Position numbers and translations under genes: made by a program. 64,000 nucleotides of DNA from Neocallimastix lanati (nom. inval.) (Eukaryota > Neocallimastigomycota > Neocallimastigomycetes > Neocallimastigales > Neocallimastigaceae): contig JACVTC010000071.1 of the NCBI GenBank assembly GCA_016946835.1, positions 415,001 through 479,000 of the forward strand. Reading direction: 5' to 3'. Below the pieces are notes generated by a model, which did no database searches, was not told the origin of the DNA, and saw nothing but the letters and a program-made list of their open reading frames with translations. Shown piece by piece: positions 24,881-35,185 of this stretch. The number at the start of each line of letters is the position of its first letter. The stretch's first letter is position 1.

Positions 24881-27800
24881 ATGGCAAAATTTAAGAAAAT
24901 ATTGAGCTTTTTAAAGGGCTCAAAAAAAAGAAAGAGTGTAGTAATTCATGATAGTAGAAGTATTCGTAAAAGTGAAATTCCTTTTAGTGGGCTTACAGGT
25001 AATAGTAATGTGAAATATAAAGTTAATACTGGTAGACCAGTAATAGGTAATGGAGGTCATTATGAACAATTCCTTTATGTTGATGATGGAAAAAATGGTG
25101 GATTAAAAAAGAGAACTTTATCAGTGGTTCCTTCAGTAGTTTCATCATCAAATTACACTCAAACTGAAAATGAATTCTCAGATGCATTAAGTCATTTACG
25201 TTCAGAAAGTTCACGTTTTGAACGTTATGTTAACAGTCGTAATGGAAGTAATATAATTAATGGAAAAATAATACCAAATCGTATGAATGGTAAAGGAACT
25301 TCTACTGTAAATAAGACATCAAATTCGGGTAGTACCATTATTAATACAACTAAAAATAAATTAGTTAATAAATTATTTACTATTAGACAAGATCCACTTG
25401 AAGAGGAAAAGGTAATTGTTGAAGTACAAGATAATAATGAAGATGAAATTGAAATAGATGAGGATGAATTAATTTCCGCTATTGAAGAATTTGATAATGA
25501 AAGAAAAGGTTCATCAAATCTAAATATTCACTCTTCGAGTTCAGCTCGTACGGATACTGGTACATTTATTATAAAAGAAGATAAGGAAGATAAAGAAGGA
25601 AATCAATCATTCATTATAAAAAATGTAAATGATAATGTCCACACTAAAAAATTATCATTTATTATTTCTTCAGCTAATGAAAATTATCATGTAGATGAAA
25701 ATGAAGAAGAAAATATTAATTCTAGTGAATCTTATTTACTTTCAACACCAAATATTACCTATAGTAGTCAAGAAAAAAGTAATAATGATAATGTTAGTAT
25801 TAAAATAGTGGGAGGTATGGAGAATATGAAGAAGGATTATATAGCTAATAATAATTCCTCTAATTATAATAAAAATTCAAATTCTAAAGAAAGCATGAAT
25901 CAATTTAAAACCCTAGAATTTAGTAGTATCACTGATGAAAAAGTATGTAATCATCATAATAATGATTTAACTAAAACTCTTTTTAAAAAAGTTTCACATT
26001 CAGAAGAAAAAATGAATGAAAAAATTGATATTGATGTTAATGTTGAAGTTAATGAAAATGAAAATAAAAATAAAGATGAAAATGAAGAAGCTTTTGATAA
26101 TCTTATTAATATAAAAAAGGTTAATTTTGTTATGGATAATACTACTACTACTACTACTACTAATAATAATAATAATAGTAATAAGACTGTTACTTCTAAT
26201 GATGTCTTATTAACTAAAAAATTAAGTATAAAAAGTACTGATGCTGTTTTTGTTCATGAGCCTACGTCATCGTTAATTAGTTCACCTACATTAGAAAAAC
26301 CTGGTATTGAATTCATCTCTACAAAAAAATCAAATGAAAATATTAGTCGTGCAAATTCATTAGATCATGAATTATCTTATAAACGTTTAGATGTTATAGA
26401 TAATTTCCCTAAAACAAAGACTTCAAGTGAATCCCTTTCCCATAAACATATTAAAAGAGATTTTTTTACAGATATGAATGTGAATTTAAAGCAAAGTTCT
26501 AGTGCATATACTAGTGTAGTTCCATCCACATCTACTAGAAATATTTTCTTTATGCCATTACCAAGACCTTCTCAGGCTACCCTTTTAGACTTTGGAAATT
26601 CAGTAAATAATTCACAAGCTCTTAAAACAAAAAAATCTAATCTTTATAATCATAACAATCATTCTATTGGAAGTTTCTCCTTAAACATGAATAATCCTCA
26701 TACCTTGACTACTACAACTACTCATTCCAATAAATTTACTATTGATTCTTCAACAAATGTAAATAGTAGACGTTTTCCATGGATTGAAAATATTACTTCA
26801 TCAATCAAATTAAAAGAAGGTAATAATTATTCTGCACCTCTTAAGGCTTCCATTCCAATTAGTTTTGGTGGTAAAGCTTCAAAAGAAAGTTTAACAGGAT
26901 CATTATCTTCTAATAATACAAAAATAGGGGTTCAGAATAATAAATTAAGAAGTAATCCATCCTCTAATACTCTTTTTTCTTCAGCCTCCTCTTCACTATA
27001 TTCAGTTTCTAAGAATAAAAAAGAAAGAAATATCACTGATAATTATGTTACTTCTACTCCATATATGTCAAATAAAAGAGATACTCCTTCATTTACCGAA
27101 TCATCATCTAATCATAGTTATATTTCAGATATTCCAAAGGATATCAATGATATTGGTAATTATAGAAATTCAAAAGGTACTCCTTATTTCATTTCACCAA
27201 GTATTAATATGGGTGATGTAGATATTAATGATATAGGTATTCCTGAAAATGTATGTGATCATGAGAGTGATAGTGAGAGTTCAATTTCAAATCCAAAATT
27301 ATTTTTAGATTTAGATGATTACAATAGAATAGATAGGAGTCGTGAAGAAAGTTTAAGACATGTGAAAGAATATGTTAAATCATTAGATGATTATCCTACA
27401 ATGGATACATTTTTCTCAACTCCATTAGCTTATCGTAAAAGATATGAAAAATATGGTTCAATGAGATCAAGAGTGAATAATAAAACTAATTTTAAAATTA
27501 GTAATAAAACTAAATCAAATCCATCAAGTAGTGCTAGTTTATCAACCGTTGGTAGTAGTTCCTTAAAATCTAATAATCATAAAAAAATAAGTTCAAGACG
27601 TTCTTCTCGTTCGAATTTATCTGATGGTTCTTCAATTACGGAATATTCAGAAACAACATCATCCTATTCTATTCATACTAATTCGACTAATAAAACGGCA
27701 CCAATTTATTCTAGAGATCATTATATTACAAAAAAGTATTCGATTAATAAACCTCTACCATTACCGATTTTCCAAAAGTTTAAAATGAATGTTGAGGATG

Positions 27801-28102
27801 GTAATGGCGTTGTAGTTGGAAATTTGTATAATAATAATAATAATAATAATAAATATTATGATAAATCGTCTACATTGAAAAAGCAAGGAAAGCATAAAAA
27901 TTCTTCTTCTATTTCTTCTGGATCAACTCTAGCGTATTCTCCTTTAACTGTTCAACGTTCTGAATTAAAGAATAAAAATAGAAATAGAAATTTAAATACA
28001 TTATCTATTGAAGGAACAAATAATGATTATTTTGATGATTTTATGAAGGATTTAAATAATATGAGTTTAAATGATTTAATTTCAAAATATGAACGAAAGT
28101 AA
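24881..28102 (+). CDS. Large Ser/Asn-rich orphan protein
   Basis: Open frame of 1073 residues without introns. The N-terminus is strongly basic (MAKFKKILSFLKGSKKRKS) and could bind acidic membranes or nucleic acid. The rest is mostly low complexity: Ser, Asn and Thr stretches, an acidic block around residues 185-210 (EDEIEIDEDELISAIEEFD), a Thr run near 425 and an Asn run near 985. Short ordered-looking segments occur near residues 810-865 (FLDLDDYNRIDRSREESLRH and SLDDYPTMDTFFSTPLAYRK) and at the C-terminus (FDDFMKDLNNMSLNDLISKY). There is no signal peptide or membrane span. I do not recognise a domain; many potential phosphorylation sites would suit a cytoskeletal or signalling scaffold, but that is a guess. 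TTTATTACAG just before the ATG resembles a 3' splice site, so a 5' UTR intron is possible. Balanced coding composition against the flanks makes the gene call strong. Confidence 0.85.
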   Translation: MAKFKKILSFLKGSKKRKSVVIHDSRSIRKSEIPFSGLTGNSNVKYKVNTGRPVIGNGGHYEQFLYVDDGKNGGLKKRTLSVVPSVVSSSNYTQTENEFSDALSHLRSESSRFERYVNSRNGSNIINGKIIPNRMNGKGTSTVNKTSNSGSTIINTTKNKLVNKLFTIRQDPLEEEKVIVEVQDNNEDEIEIDEDELISAIEEFDNERKGSSNLNIHSSSSARTDTGTFIIKEDKEDKEGNQSFIIKNVNDNVHTKKLSFIISSANENYHVDENEEENINSSESYLLSTPNITYSSQEKSNNDNVSIKIVGGMENMKKDYIANNNSSNYNKNSNSKESMNQFKTLEFSSITDEKVCNHHNNDLTKTLFKKVSHSEEKMNEKIDIDVNVEVNENENKNKDENEEAFDNLINIKKVNFVMDNTTTTTTTNNNNNSNKTVTSNDVLLTKKLSIKSTDAVFVHEPTSSLISSPTLEKPGIEFISTKKSNENISRANSLDHELSYKRLDVIDNFPKTKTSSESLSHKHIKRDFFTDMNVNLKQSSSAYTSVVPSTSTRNIFFMPLPRPSQATLLDFGNSVNNSQALKTKKSNLYNHNNHSIGSFSLNMNNPHTLTTTTTHSNKFTIDSSTNVNSRRFPWIENITSSIKLKEGNNYSAPLKASIPISFGGKASKESLTGSLSSNNTKIGVQNNKLRSNPSSNTLFSSASSSLYSVSKNKKERNITDNYVTSTPYMSNKRDTPSFTESSSNHSYISDIPKDINDIGNYRNSKGTPYFISPSINMGDVDINDIGIPENVCDHESDSESSISNPKLFLDLDDYNRIDRSREESLRHVKEYVKSLDDYPTMDTFFSTPLAYRKRYEKYGSMRSRVNNKTNFKISNKTKSNPSSSASLSTVGSSSLKSNNHKKISSRRSSRSNLSDGSSITEYSETTSSYSIHTNSTNKTAPIYSRDHYITKKYSINKPLPLPIFQKFKMNVEDGNGVVVGNLYNNNNNNNKYYDKSSTLKKQGKHKNSSSISSGSTLAYSPLTVQRSELKNKNRNRNLNTLSIEGTNNDYFDDFMKDLNNMSLNDLISKYERK

Positions 28103-28277
28103 AAAAGAAAAAAAAATTCAGGAAAATATAATTTGATAATGATAATATTAATCTTTTATGATACACTTTTTTTTTTTTAAAAAAAACTTAATTTTTGTTA
28201 TTTGTACCTATTTTTGTTTAAGTATAAAAAAAAAAAAAAAAAAAAAAAAAAATAAGATTAAAATTTATAAATATGTT

Positions 28278-28321
<44 letters not shown>

Positions 28322-29272
28322 GTGAATGTAAATAGTTTTAATTTTTATAAACTTATTTTCTTTTATTATAATAAATTATTATTATTATTATTATTATTAT
28401 TTTTAAAATAACGTAATAATAATTAAAAAAAAAAAGAAAAAGAAAATAAGGAAAAAAAAAATTTATAAAAAACTATTAGAATTATCTATAGAATATTTTT
28501 ATTTTTTATATAAAAGTTTATACAATGCTATATATATATATAATATTATATAAACTTCGAATAGATTTATTCATATATCCTTTATTGTCAGTTTGGACAA
28601 CATTATGTAGGTAATAGCTATTAACTGAATTCTATATTATTTATTCAGTTTTGATTATCATTTTATCATCTCTGTATTTTAAATAAGCAACATTAATATT
28701 ATTATATTTTAAAATATAAATTTTATATAGAAGAAAAATAATTATTATAAAACTATATTCTTTTAGCAGGATAAATATATAAAATATAAATTTATATTTA
28801 TAATAGAAATGAACAAATAATACCTTTCTATAATAAATATAGATTAAAAAATATATATGTATAATTTAAATTTTCAAACAACAAACGCATTATTTTTTAT
28901 AACTTTTTCGCATTAAAAATTTAAAAATAAATATATTATATATGTATTATATATATATATAATATCATACGCATTTAAACATATATATATTATATGTTAT
29001 ATATTATATAATATATATAGGATATAGGAAAAAAAAAAATTTTTTTTTTTCTTGAATTCACTCTTTTTGCAACTACGCATAAGTTATTTTTAATTTTAAG
29101 ATTTATTTTATTTTATTTTATTTTATTTTATTTTATTTTATTTTATTTTATTTTATTTTATTTTATTTTATATTATTTTTTTGTTTTATTTAATCTTTAT
29201 AGCCTATGCACAAAAAAAAAATTATATTAAATATGCTTTTTATTTAAAAAATTCATTAATTATGTAAATGTA

Positions 29273-29303
<31 letters not shown>

Positions 29304-29320
29304 AATTATAATTTTATAAC
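28103..29320. other. Intergenic: poly(T), TA-rich and TTTTA arrays
   Basis: This is the 3' flank of the orphan gene and the left flank of the copia element. It contains a T run of about 40 bases (28279-28318), TA-rich palindromic stretches (28920-29020), a TTTTA pentamer array (29101-29170) and an AAAT array (29275-29303). No gene seen. Confidence 0.55.
29101..29170. repeat. (TTTTA)n microsatellite
   Basis: About 14 tandem TTTTA pentamers with almost no interruption. Confidence 0.9.
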
Positions 29321-29325
29321 TATTT

Positions 29326-29557
29326 TATTAAAACACAAAAATGGTAATAAAACATAAGTTAAGATTATAAAGGGACATTTGTTATTAAATTTATTATGAC
29401 ATAAATTATTAGAATATTTCTTATAAAAAGGATCTATCTTAACATTTATGTAAAAGTATTTATTTTATTCATTTTTATGATTATATTAAAGTTAATGTGA
29501 TTGGCTAAGTTATATAAAAATTATAATTAATTCAATTACTATTTCTATCTTCTAACA
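29326..29557 (-). repeat. 3' LTR of the copia element
   Basis: 232 bp, reading as identical to 35398-35629. On the minus strand it begins TGTTAGAAGATAG and ends GTTTTAATA, so the 3' terminal dinucleotide is TA rather than the usual CA. It is followed inward by the polypurine tract. Confidence 0.93.
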
Positions 29558-29587
29558 TTCCTCCTCAAATATAACTTTCATTAAGAG

Positions 29588-31057
29588 TTATATTTGTATA
29601 TTATATAAATGTTTTCGATTATTAATTGAAGTTAATATTGAATTACGGAACTTGTCCATTAACGAATTGTTCAAGTATTTTGTAAACCCATCAGCAAGAT
29701 TATTCTGTGACTTTATGTAATTCAATTTAATTTTGTTTTCCTTGACTAGTTCCCGTATATAATGAACTCTAATATCCATATGTTTAGTTTTTGAATTTAT
29801 AGATTGATTCTTAGCATTATATATTGCTGCTTTATTATCAATATAGATTTCAATATTTTTTATGTTCATTCTTAATTCATTTAATAAATTCATATACCAT
29901 ATACAATGTTTACTACATTCACTAAGACTGTAGTATTCTGCTTCAGCAGTTGATGTTGATATACAATGCTGTAATTTTGAACACCAACTAGTCGGAGTAT
30001 TACCTATAGTAATCAGGAAACCTGTGGTCGATCTTCTTGTTTCAAGGTCACCAGCGTAATCTGCATCAACAAAGGCTTTTACATCTGGATTTCTTGAGAA
30101 ATTTATTCCATAATTTATCGTACCTTTTAGATATCTGAGAATCCGAATAACATTGTCCCAATCTTCCAAATTTGGTTCCTTAGATTTTCTGGCTGCTTTA
30201 GATACTGCATATATTATATCTGGCCTAGTGCGTATAGCAAGGTATAATAAGTTTCCTATCAGACTTCGATACTTTGTTTCATCAATTCTTATTTCTTGGA
30301 GACTTTTATTTTCTACTGGTGTTATATTTCTAATTGGTTTACAGTCTATCATGTCATGTCGAGCTAATAAATCATATATGTATCTAGATTGATTCAAAAG
30401 GTAACCATTTTTATGTTTGACAAATTTTATACCAATTATATAATCTACATTACCTATTTCTTTAATTTTAAATCTTTTTCTAATTAAATATTTAGTTTTC
30501 TCAATAATATTATTTGTTCCAGCTATTAATATATCGTCAACATATACGGCGAGTATAGATAGTAGTTTCCCATTTCTGTTACATTTTATGTATAAACAAG
30601 GTTCAGAGAATAATCTTTTATATCCTATTTTAATGAGGTATCTATTGAGTTCATCGTTCCATTGAGCACCACTTTGCTTTAACCCATAGATAGCCTTATT
30701 TAATTTCCAATATCTTTTGTTATAATCTTCATGTCCCTTTGGAGGTTTCATATATAAGTCTTCCTTTAATCCAGCATTTAAATATGCTGCGTTCACATCT
30801 ATTTGTTCGATATTGAAGTTGTGTTGTGCAGATATTGAAGTGAAAATTCTTATTGAATCTTGTTTAAGTGTGGGGGAGAAAGTTTCCTTGTAATCTATAC
30901 CGAATTGTTGGGTATAGCCCTTCGCTACTAATCTTGATTTACGTTTGATTATTTCTCCTTTATCGTTTTGTTTGTATGTAAATATCCATCTCGATGATAT
31001 TAAATTAGCACCCGGTGGAATATTGTCGATTGAATTGTATACATTTAATTTCTTCAT
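29588..31057 (-). CDS. Copia reverse transcriptase and RNase H
   Basis: 489 open codons encoding the C-terminal half of copia Pol. The copia RT start block SRWIFTYKQND, KGYTQQFGIDYKETFSP, KAIYGLKQSGAQWN and the active site YVDDILIAG are all present, followed by the RNase H domain with DADYAGD and STAEAEYYSLSECSKH. The frame ends shortly before the polypurine tract, as expected. The same frame continues upstream through 31058-31087 to a TAG at 31088-31090, beyond which the linker and integrase C-terminus are in the same frame. RT and RNase H motifs look intact. Confidence 0.93.
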   Translation of the reverse strand: MKKLNVYNSIDNIPPGANLISSRWIFTYKQNDKGEIIKRKSRLVAKGYTQQFGIDYKETFSPTLKQDSIRIFTSISAQHNFNIEQIDVNAAYLNAGLKEDLYMKPPKGHEDYNKRYWKLNKAIYGLKQSGAQWNDELNRYLIKIGYKRLFSEPCLYIKCNRNGKLLSILAVYVDDILIAGTNNIIEKTKYLIRKRFKIKEIGNVDYIIGIKFVKHKNGYLLNQSRYIYDLLARHDMIDCKPIRNITPVENKSLQEIRIDETKYRSLIGNLLYLAIRTRPDIIYAVSKAARKSKEPNLEDWDNVIRILRYLKGTINYGINFSRNPDVKAFVDADYAGDLETRRSTTGFLITIGNTPTSWCSKLQHCISTSTAEAEYYSLSECSKHCIWYMNLLNELRMNIKNIEIYIDNKAAIYNAKNQSINSKTKHMDIRVHYIRELVKENKIKLNYIKSQNNLADGFTKYLNNSLMDKFRNSILTSINNRKHLYNIQI

Positions 31058-31087
31058 ATTATTTAGTTCATCATTTACTGAATTTAA

Positions 31088-32290
31088 CTATTCATTTTTG
31101 TCTATTAAATTGAATATATCATCATAATTATTTGGTTCACGTAAATTCTTTATTAATTTTTGTTTCTTATTTTTGTTGTTGGTGATGTTGTTGTCATTTA
31201 TTTTTCTTTTAATAGTTTTTTTTGATTTATTATTATGTGGATTACAATTTGTAATATTATTAATATTAATTTGATTATCATTGGAATTGTTATTTAAATT
31301 ATTATTGTTCACATTTGTTGAACTGGTATTTTCTATATTGTTATGGTTATTAATTCTAGTATTTTTATTTTTAATGTTGGTATCTTTGTTATTATGTGTG
31401 TTGGTGTTTATTGTGGTATCATTATTATTGTTAGGATCGTTTTTATTGCTATTTTCAGTTATTTTATTGTGTTCATTATTATTATCTTTGCTAATATTCT
31501 TATCACTATTAATATTATGTTCATAATTATTATTAATGTTACTTACCTGTTCATTTGTATAATTTGTATTTTGATGTTTTCGTTTGTTATGCTGTTTTTT
31601 ATATATAGTTTTGTTGTTGTTATTTAGTGGGTGCTCTGTGTTATGATTGTGATAATAAGATGGATAATTTATTGAAGGTAATAAGTTTTGATTGGTATTA
31701 TTATTGAAATAATTGTAATTATCATTGTTTGTACTATAAGAATTTTCCTGAAAATAATGGTCATAGTCCTCCCTGATTATATAATTGGGAATAAAATTAG
31801 TGATATCACTTTTGCAGTTTGATAATGAGGAGTTGCCTGGGGAAAATTCAAAAAATTCTACGTTGCGGGAAATAATAATTTTATTATTGGTTATATCCAG
31901 TATTTTATAGGCAGTTGGATTTTCAGAGTATCCAAGAAATATTCCAGGAGAAGCGTTGTTTTGGAACTTGGATCTAAATGTTTTAGGTATGAAATAAAAT
32001 ACCTTGCAACCGAAGACTCTGATATTATTGTAGTAAACCTTTCGTTTTGTTAATGTTTCAAAAGGTATCCTATTATTAATTCCTTTATGAGGAAGCCTGT
32101 TGTGGATATAGTTGGCGGTAGCAACAGCGTCTTCCCAGAACTGGTAGCTTAGTTTAGCATCATTAAGCATAGTTTTAGCTGTATTAATAAGGGTACCATT
32201 GAGTCGTTCTGCCCTACCATTTTGTTGGGGGTTGTAGGGTACAGTAAACTGATGCTTAATACCATAATTATAACAAAACTGTTTGAACAA
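31088..32290 (-). CDS. Copia integrase C-terminal part and Asn-rich linker
   Basis: 400 codons beginning just after the second catalytic Asp of integrase. It includes YNPQQNGRAERLNGTL, whose Glu completes a DD35E triad with the Asp in RTDNG just upstream (36 residues apart). The integrase C-terminal block includes RVFGCKVFYFIPK and FLGYSENP. About 200 residues of Asn/Lys low complexity follow, typical of the copia integrase-RT linker. The frame closes with TAG at 31088-31090 and continues in frame into RT, so this is one nonsense codon rather than a domain boundary. The shift separating it from the upstream integrase part maps to an A8 run near 32352-32359. Confidence 0.9.
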   Translation of the reverse strand: MFKQFCYNYGIKHQFTVPYNPQQNGRAERLNGTLINTAKTMLNDAKLSYQFWEDAVATANYIHNRLPHKGINNRIPFETLTKRKVYYNNIRVFGCKVFYFIPKTFRSKFQNNASPGIFLGYSENPTAYKILDITNNKIIISRNVEFFEFSPGNSSLSNCKSDITNFIPNYIIREDYDHYFQENSYSTNNDNYNYFNNNTNQNLLPSINYPSYYHNHNTEHPLNNNNKTIYKKQHNKRKHQNTNYTNEQVSNINNNYEHNINSDKNISKDNNNEHNKITENSNKNDPNNNNDTTINTNTHNNKDTNIKNKNTRINNHNNIENTSSTNVNNNNLNNNSNDNQININNITNCNPHNNKSKKTIKRKINDNNITNNKNKKQKLIKNLREPNNYDDIFNLIDKNE

Positions 32291-33048
32291 GTAATTCTTA
32301 AATTCAGTACCGTTATCGGTACGAATATATTTAATTCTTTGGTTAAATTGATTTTTTTTATTTGATTAAACCAATTAAAAAATAAATTAAAAGTTTCGTT
32401 TTTATTTTTCAGAAAAAGTATCCAACTATATCTGGAAAAGTCATCCAGAATAGTAAAAAAATATTTTGATCCATAAATTGAATCTGGTATTGGTCCAACC
32501 AGATCCATATGGATTAATTCAAAGGTGAATTTTGATTTGTTGTCAGATGGTTGAAATGGTTTATTTTTTAACTTTGAGTTAGCGCATAGTGGGCATTTTG
32601 TATGAATGTTGATTTTTAACAACTTGTTTTTAATACCATTTATATTGAAGTGCGCAAACCTCCTGTGCCATAAGTTAATTTTATCGATTGATTTCATGTG
32701 TATGTAATTTAATTCATTTGAATAATTAGTATCATAATTACTGTTTGTGAAATTTAATGGATGTGTTGACATCCATATTTTAAATGTGTTTGAGTTGTTT
32801 GAAGGTACACTTATTATTCGCTGACTATCTTGATTGTATAGTATAGCGCATGGTTTATTACTTGAGGTATTAAATACTATTTTAAAACCCTGTTTGATAA
32901 GGTTACTTATTGAGATTAAATTATTATTGATTTCTGGTGAATAATACACATTATTAATTGTAATTTTATGGTTATTTACATAACCTGTAAGATCGCCTAT
33001 AAACTTTGTTGTTATATATTGATTGTTCGCAAGGTAAATTCTTTTCAT
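32149..33048 (-). CDS. Copia GAG-pre-integrase and integrase N-terminal part
   Basis: Open frame whose first 230 or so residues are genuine. It covers the region after protease (NNVYYSPEINNNLISISNLI), then the HHCC zinc domain (LWHRRFAHFNINGIKNKLL with CPLC), then the start of the integrase core with HMDLVGPIPDSIYG (first catalytic Asp) and FFTILDDFSRYSWILFLKN. After an A8 run at about 32352-32359 the frame turns to nonsense and true integrase continues in the next frame. At its start it joins the gag-protease frame by a one-base shift near 33020-33040. Confidence 0.9.
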   Translation of the reverse strand: MKRIYLANNQYITTKFIGDLTGYVNNHKITINNVYYSPEINNNLISISNLIKQGFKIVFNTSSNKPCAILYNQDSQRIISVPSNNSNTFKIWMSTHPLNFTNSNYDTNYSNELNYIHMKSIDKINLWHRRFAHFNINGIKNKLLKINIHTKCPLCANSKLKNKPFQPSDNKSKFTFELIHMDLVGPIPDSIYGSKYFFTILDDFSRYSWILFLKNKNETFNLFFNWFNQIKKINLTKELNIFVPITVLNLRITCSNSFVIIMVLSISLLYPTTPNKMVGQNDSMVPLLIQLKLCLMMLN

Positions 33049-33952
33049 TATTCTTCTTAATATTTTTTAATATGTTGAGATGATTTGTAATATTTACAGA
33101 TGCACCTGAGTCTAAGGTCCAACAAATCATATCCTTTTTATTGAATTTATTTGTGTTGTTATTAGTTATTGTTGCAATATTTAAACTTAAATTTGATGCA
33201 TTGTCGTCTAAATTTTCATAGTTATTAATATCTTTTGTAAATGCATTTGAAAAAGTTGTATTGTAGTTATTTTTACCCAATGAATTAGCATATCTTTTAC
33301 TTTTAAAGGTTTTTCTTTTAAAATTATTTCTTTTGTATTTAGTAAACTTTCTTCCTTTTTTAATAATGGATTTATTGGTTTTCCTTTTACGACATTCTCT
33401 GAAGTAGTGACCCCATTTTCCACAAAAGTTACATCTTCCATTTTTAGTTGTGGGGTTTTCCTTTTTTGTCTTTTTACGATTGGTATTTTCTTTACTTTCA
33501 GCTAAAAATATATTATTATTCTGGGAGTTAAGTTTACTTGATTCTTTTAAATTGGATGAAATTATTTCAGGGATTACATTTGTAACATAATCCCTACATT
33601 TATTCCAGTTATCTTTATATTGGAATACGTTTATAAACCTTAAGTTTTCGGGTAGTGCCCTATTCAGAATTCCTACTTTGGTAGAGGGTTCCATGTCATT
33701 ATCGATTTTTTCTAGTTCATCAATTATATTTTGCAGTTCTGCAACGAAAATATTAATATCCGATTCTTCGTTGTATTTGATGGTTTCTAATTTATGTCTT
33801 AGTTCTATTTTCCTTGTATTCATATTTTTTGTAAATGATCTTTTGAGAACGTTCCAGACCTCAAAAGCTGTTGTTAATGTCGATGTTACTCGTGATTTTT
33901 TCGTATAACATTGTATCTTCAAATTCATCTTGGACATATTCTGAGATATCAC
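32972..33952 (-). CDS. Copia Gag C-terminal part, CCHC knuckle and protease
   Basis: The frame contains the copia Gag core (AFEVWNVLKRSFTKNMNTRK), then a CCHC zinc knuckle CNFCGKWGHYFREC (C-x2-C-x4-H-x4-C), a Lys/Arg-rich region and the aspartic protease site CWTLDSGASVNITNHL. The first 15-20 codons of this open frame are out of frame. True Gag enters from the adjacent frame at a T6 run (33896-33901 on the plus strand). The frame ends in nonsense after about 33030, where Pol continues in another frame. Confidence 0.9.
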   Translation of the reverse strand: MISQNMSKMNLKIQCYTKKSRVTSTLTTAFEVWNVLKRSFTKNMNTRKIELRHKLETIKYNEESDINIFVAELQNIIDELEKIDNDMEPSTKVGILNRALPENLRFINVFQYKDNWNKCRDYVTNVIPEIISSNLKESSKLNSQNNNIFLAESKENTNRKKTKKENPTTKNGRCNFCGKWGHYFRECRKRKTNKSIIKKGRKFTKYKRNNFKRKTFKSKRYANSLGKNNYNTTFSNAFTKDINNYENLDDNASNLSLNIATITNNNTNKFNKKDMICWTLDSGASVNITNHLNILKNIKKNNEKNLPCEQSIYNNKVYRRSYRLCK

Positions 33953-34178
33953 CTTTAATATCTTTTTTTCGGATTTTCTTGACCTTTTCTTGTGTGATAT
34001 AACTTACAATATTATTTATTGATAAGAGATATAACATTTTGGTTTTCCATCGATTATAGTTTTCAGGTGTCAATTCAACTACTCTATTGAAGTTCTCAGA
34101 ATAGTTGAAATTGATGGAAGGTGTTACGATTTGGTTTGAGTCAATATTGATGGTATGTCTGTTTCTTCTGTTAGCTAT
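33861..34178 (-). CDS. Copia Gag N-terminal part with lost start codon
   Basis: The frame encodes the conserved start of copia Gag (ELTPENYNRWKTKMLYLLSI). It is open back to an in-frame TAG just upstream, but contains no ATG. The best candidate start is an ATA at 34176-34178 in the context AAA-ATA-GCT. The related relic at 41768-42481 starts AATGGCT, so ATG to ATA is the simplest explanation. The frame becomes nonsense after the A6 run (minus strand) at 33896-33901. Confidence 0.75.
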   Translation of the reverse strand: MANRRNRHTINIDSNQIVTPSINFNYSENFNRVVELTPENYNRWKTKMLYLLSINNIVSYITQEKVKKIRKKDIKGDISEYVQDEFEDTMLYEKITSNIDINNSF

Positions 34179-35136
34179 TTTAAAGTAAAACTAATTTGAT
34201 GATTAAAGTTTTGTTTATTATTATTATATATATATTTTTTATTAAAATTTCAATTTAGATTTTATTTTGAGTATTTATATCGATTGATATTGGTTTATTA
34301 TTGTCTTATTGTTTACTATAATATATATCAGTTGATTTTATATTTGATTAATTCTATTGGATGATATTTTTATTTTTTGATAAAATTTAAGTATATATGG
34401 TAAACGCTTTATATTTTTTAATTTTTTAGTATCCCTCTATTTAAGTTACGCAAATTAATTATTTAATTAATTGTTTACACTTTTTATTATTGTTGATAAA
34501 TATTTATACTGTTTGATTAACACGTGGTGAATGATTATACCAGAAATATAATATTACTTATATTTTTTATGTCATATTTTTAATTTAATTATTTATATAT
34601 CGAGTTTAATCAATAATAAATTTTCAGTTTAATCATTATTTACTGACTGTCATGGCATTTTAATCTTAATAAACAATAATCTAACTTTTGTTTTGATTTG
34701 AGTTTAATTATTAATTAACTGACTTTTCCTTCATCCTTTTTTTTTTTTTGTTTAATAGTAATATTGTTATTATTCATTTTGAATTTCAGTTTAATTAATA
34801 ATTATCTAACCATACTCTAATTTTCAGTTTGATCAATAATTAATCAATTTTTTTTTTTTTTTGTGTTTAATTTATAATTAACTGACATTTATTTTATTTT
34901 TCAGTTTAATCAGTGATTAACTGACATTTATTTTATTTTTCAGTTTAATCAGTGATTAACTGACATTTATTTTATTTTTCAGTTTAATCAGTGATTAACT
35001 GACATTTATTTTATTTTTCAGTTTAATCAGTGATTAATTGACATTTATTTTATTTTTCAGTTTAATCAGTGATTAACTGACATTTATTTTATTTTTCAGT
35101 TTAATCAGTGATTAATTGACATTTATTTTATTTTTC

Positions 35137-35185
<49 letters not shown>

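Noticed and set aside
31281-31627. Plus-strand hydrophobic ORFs that could suggest a membrane protein
   Set aside because: They are antisense to the Asn-rich integrase-RT linker of the copia element; Asn codons read backwards give Leu/Ile/Val.
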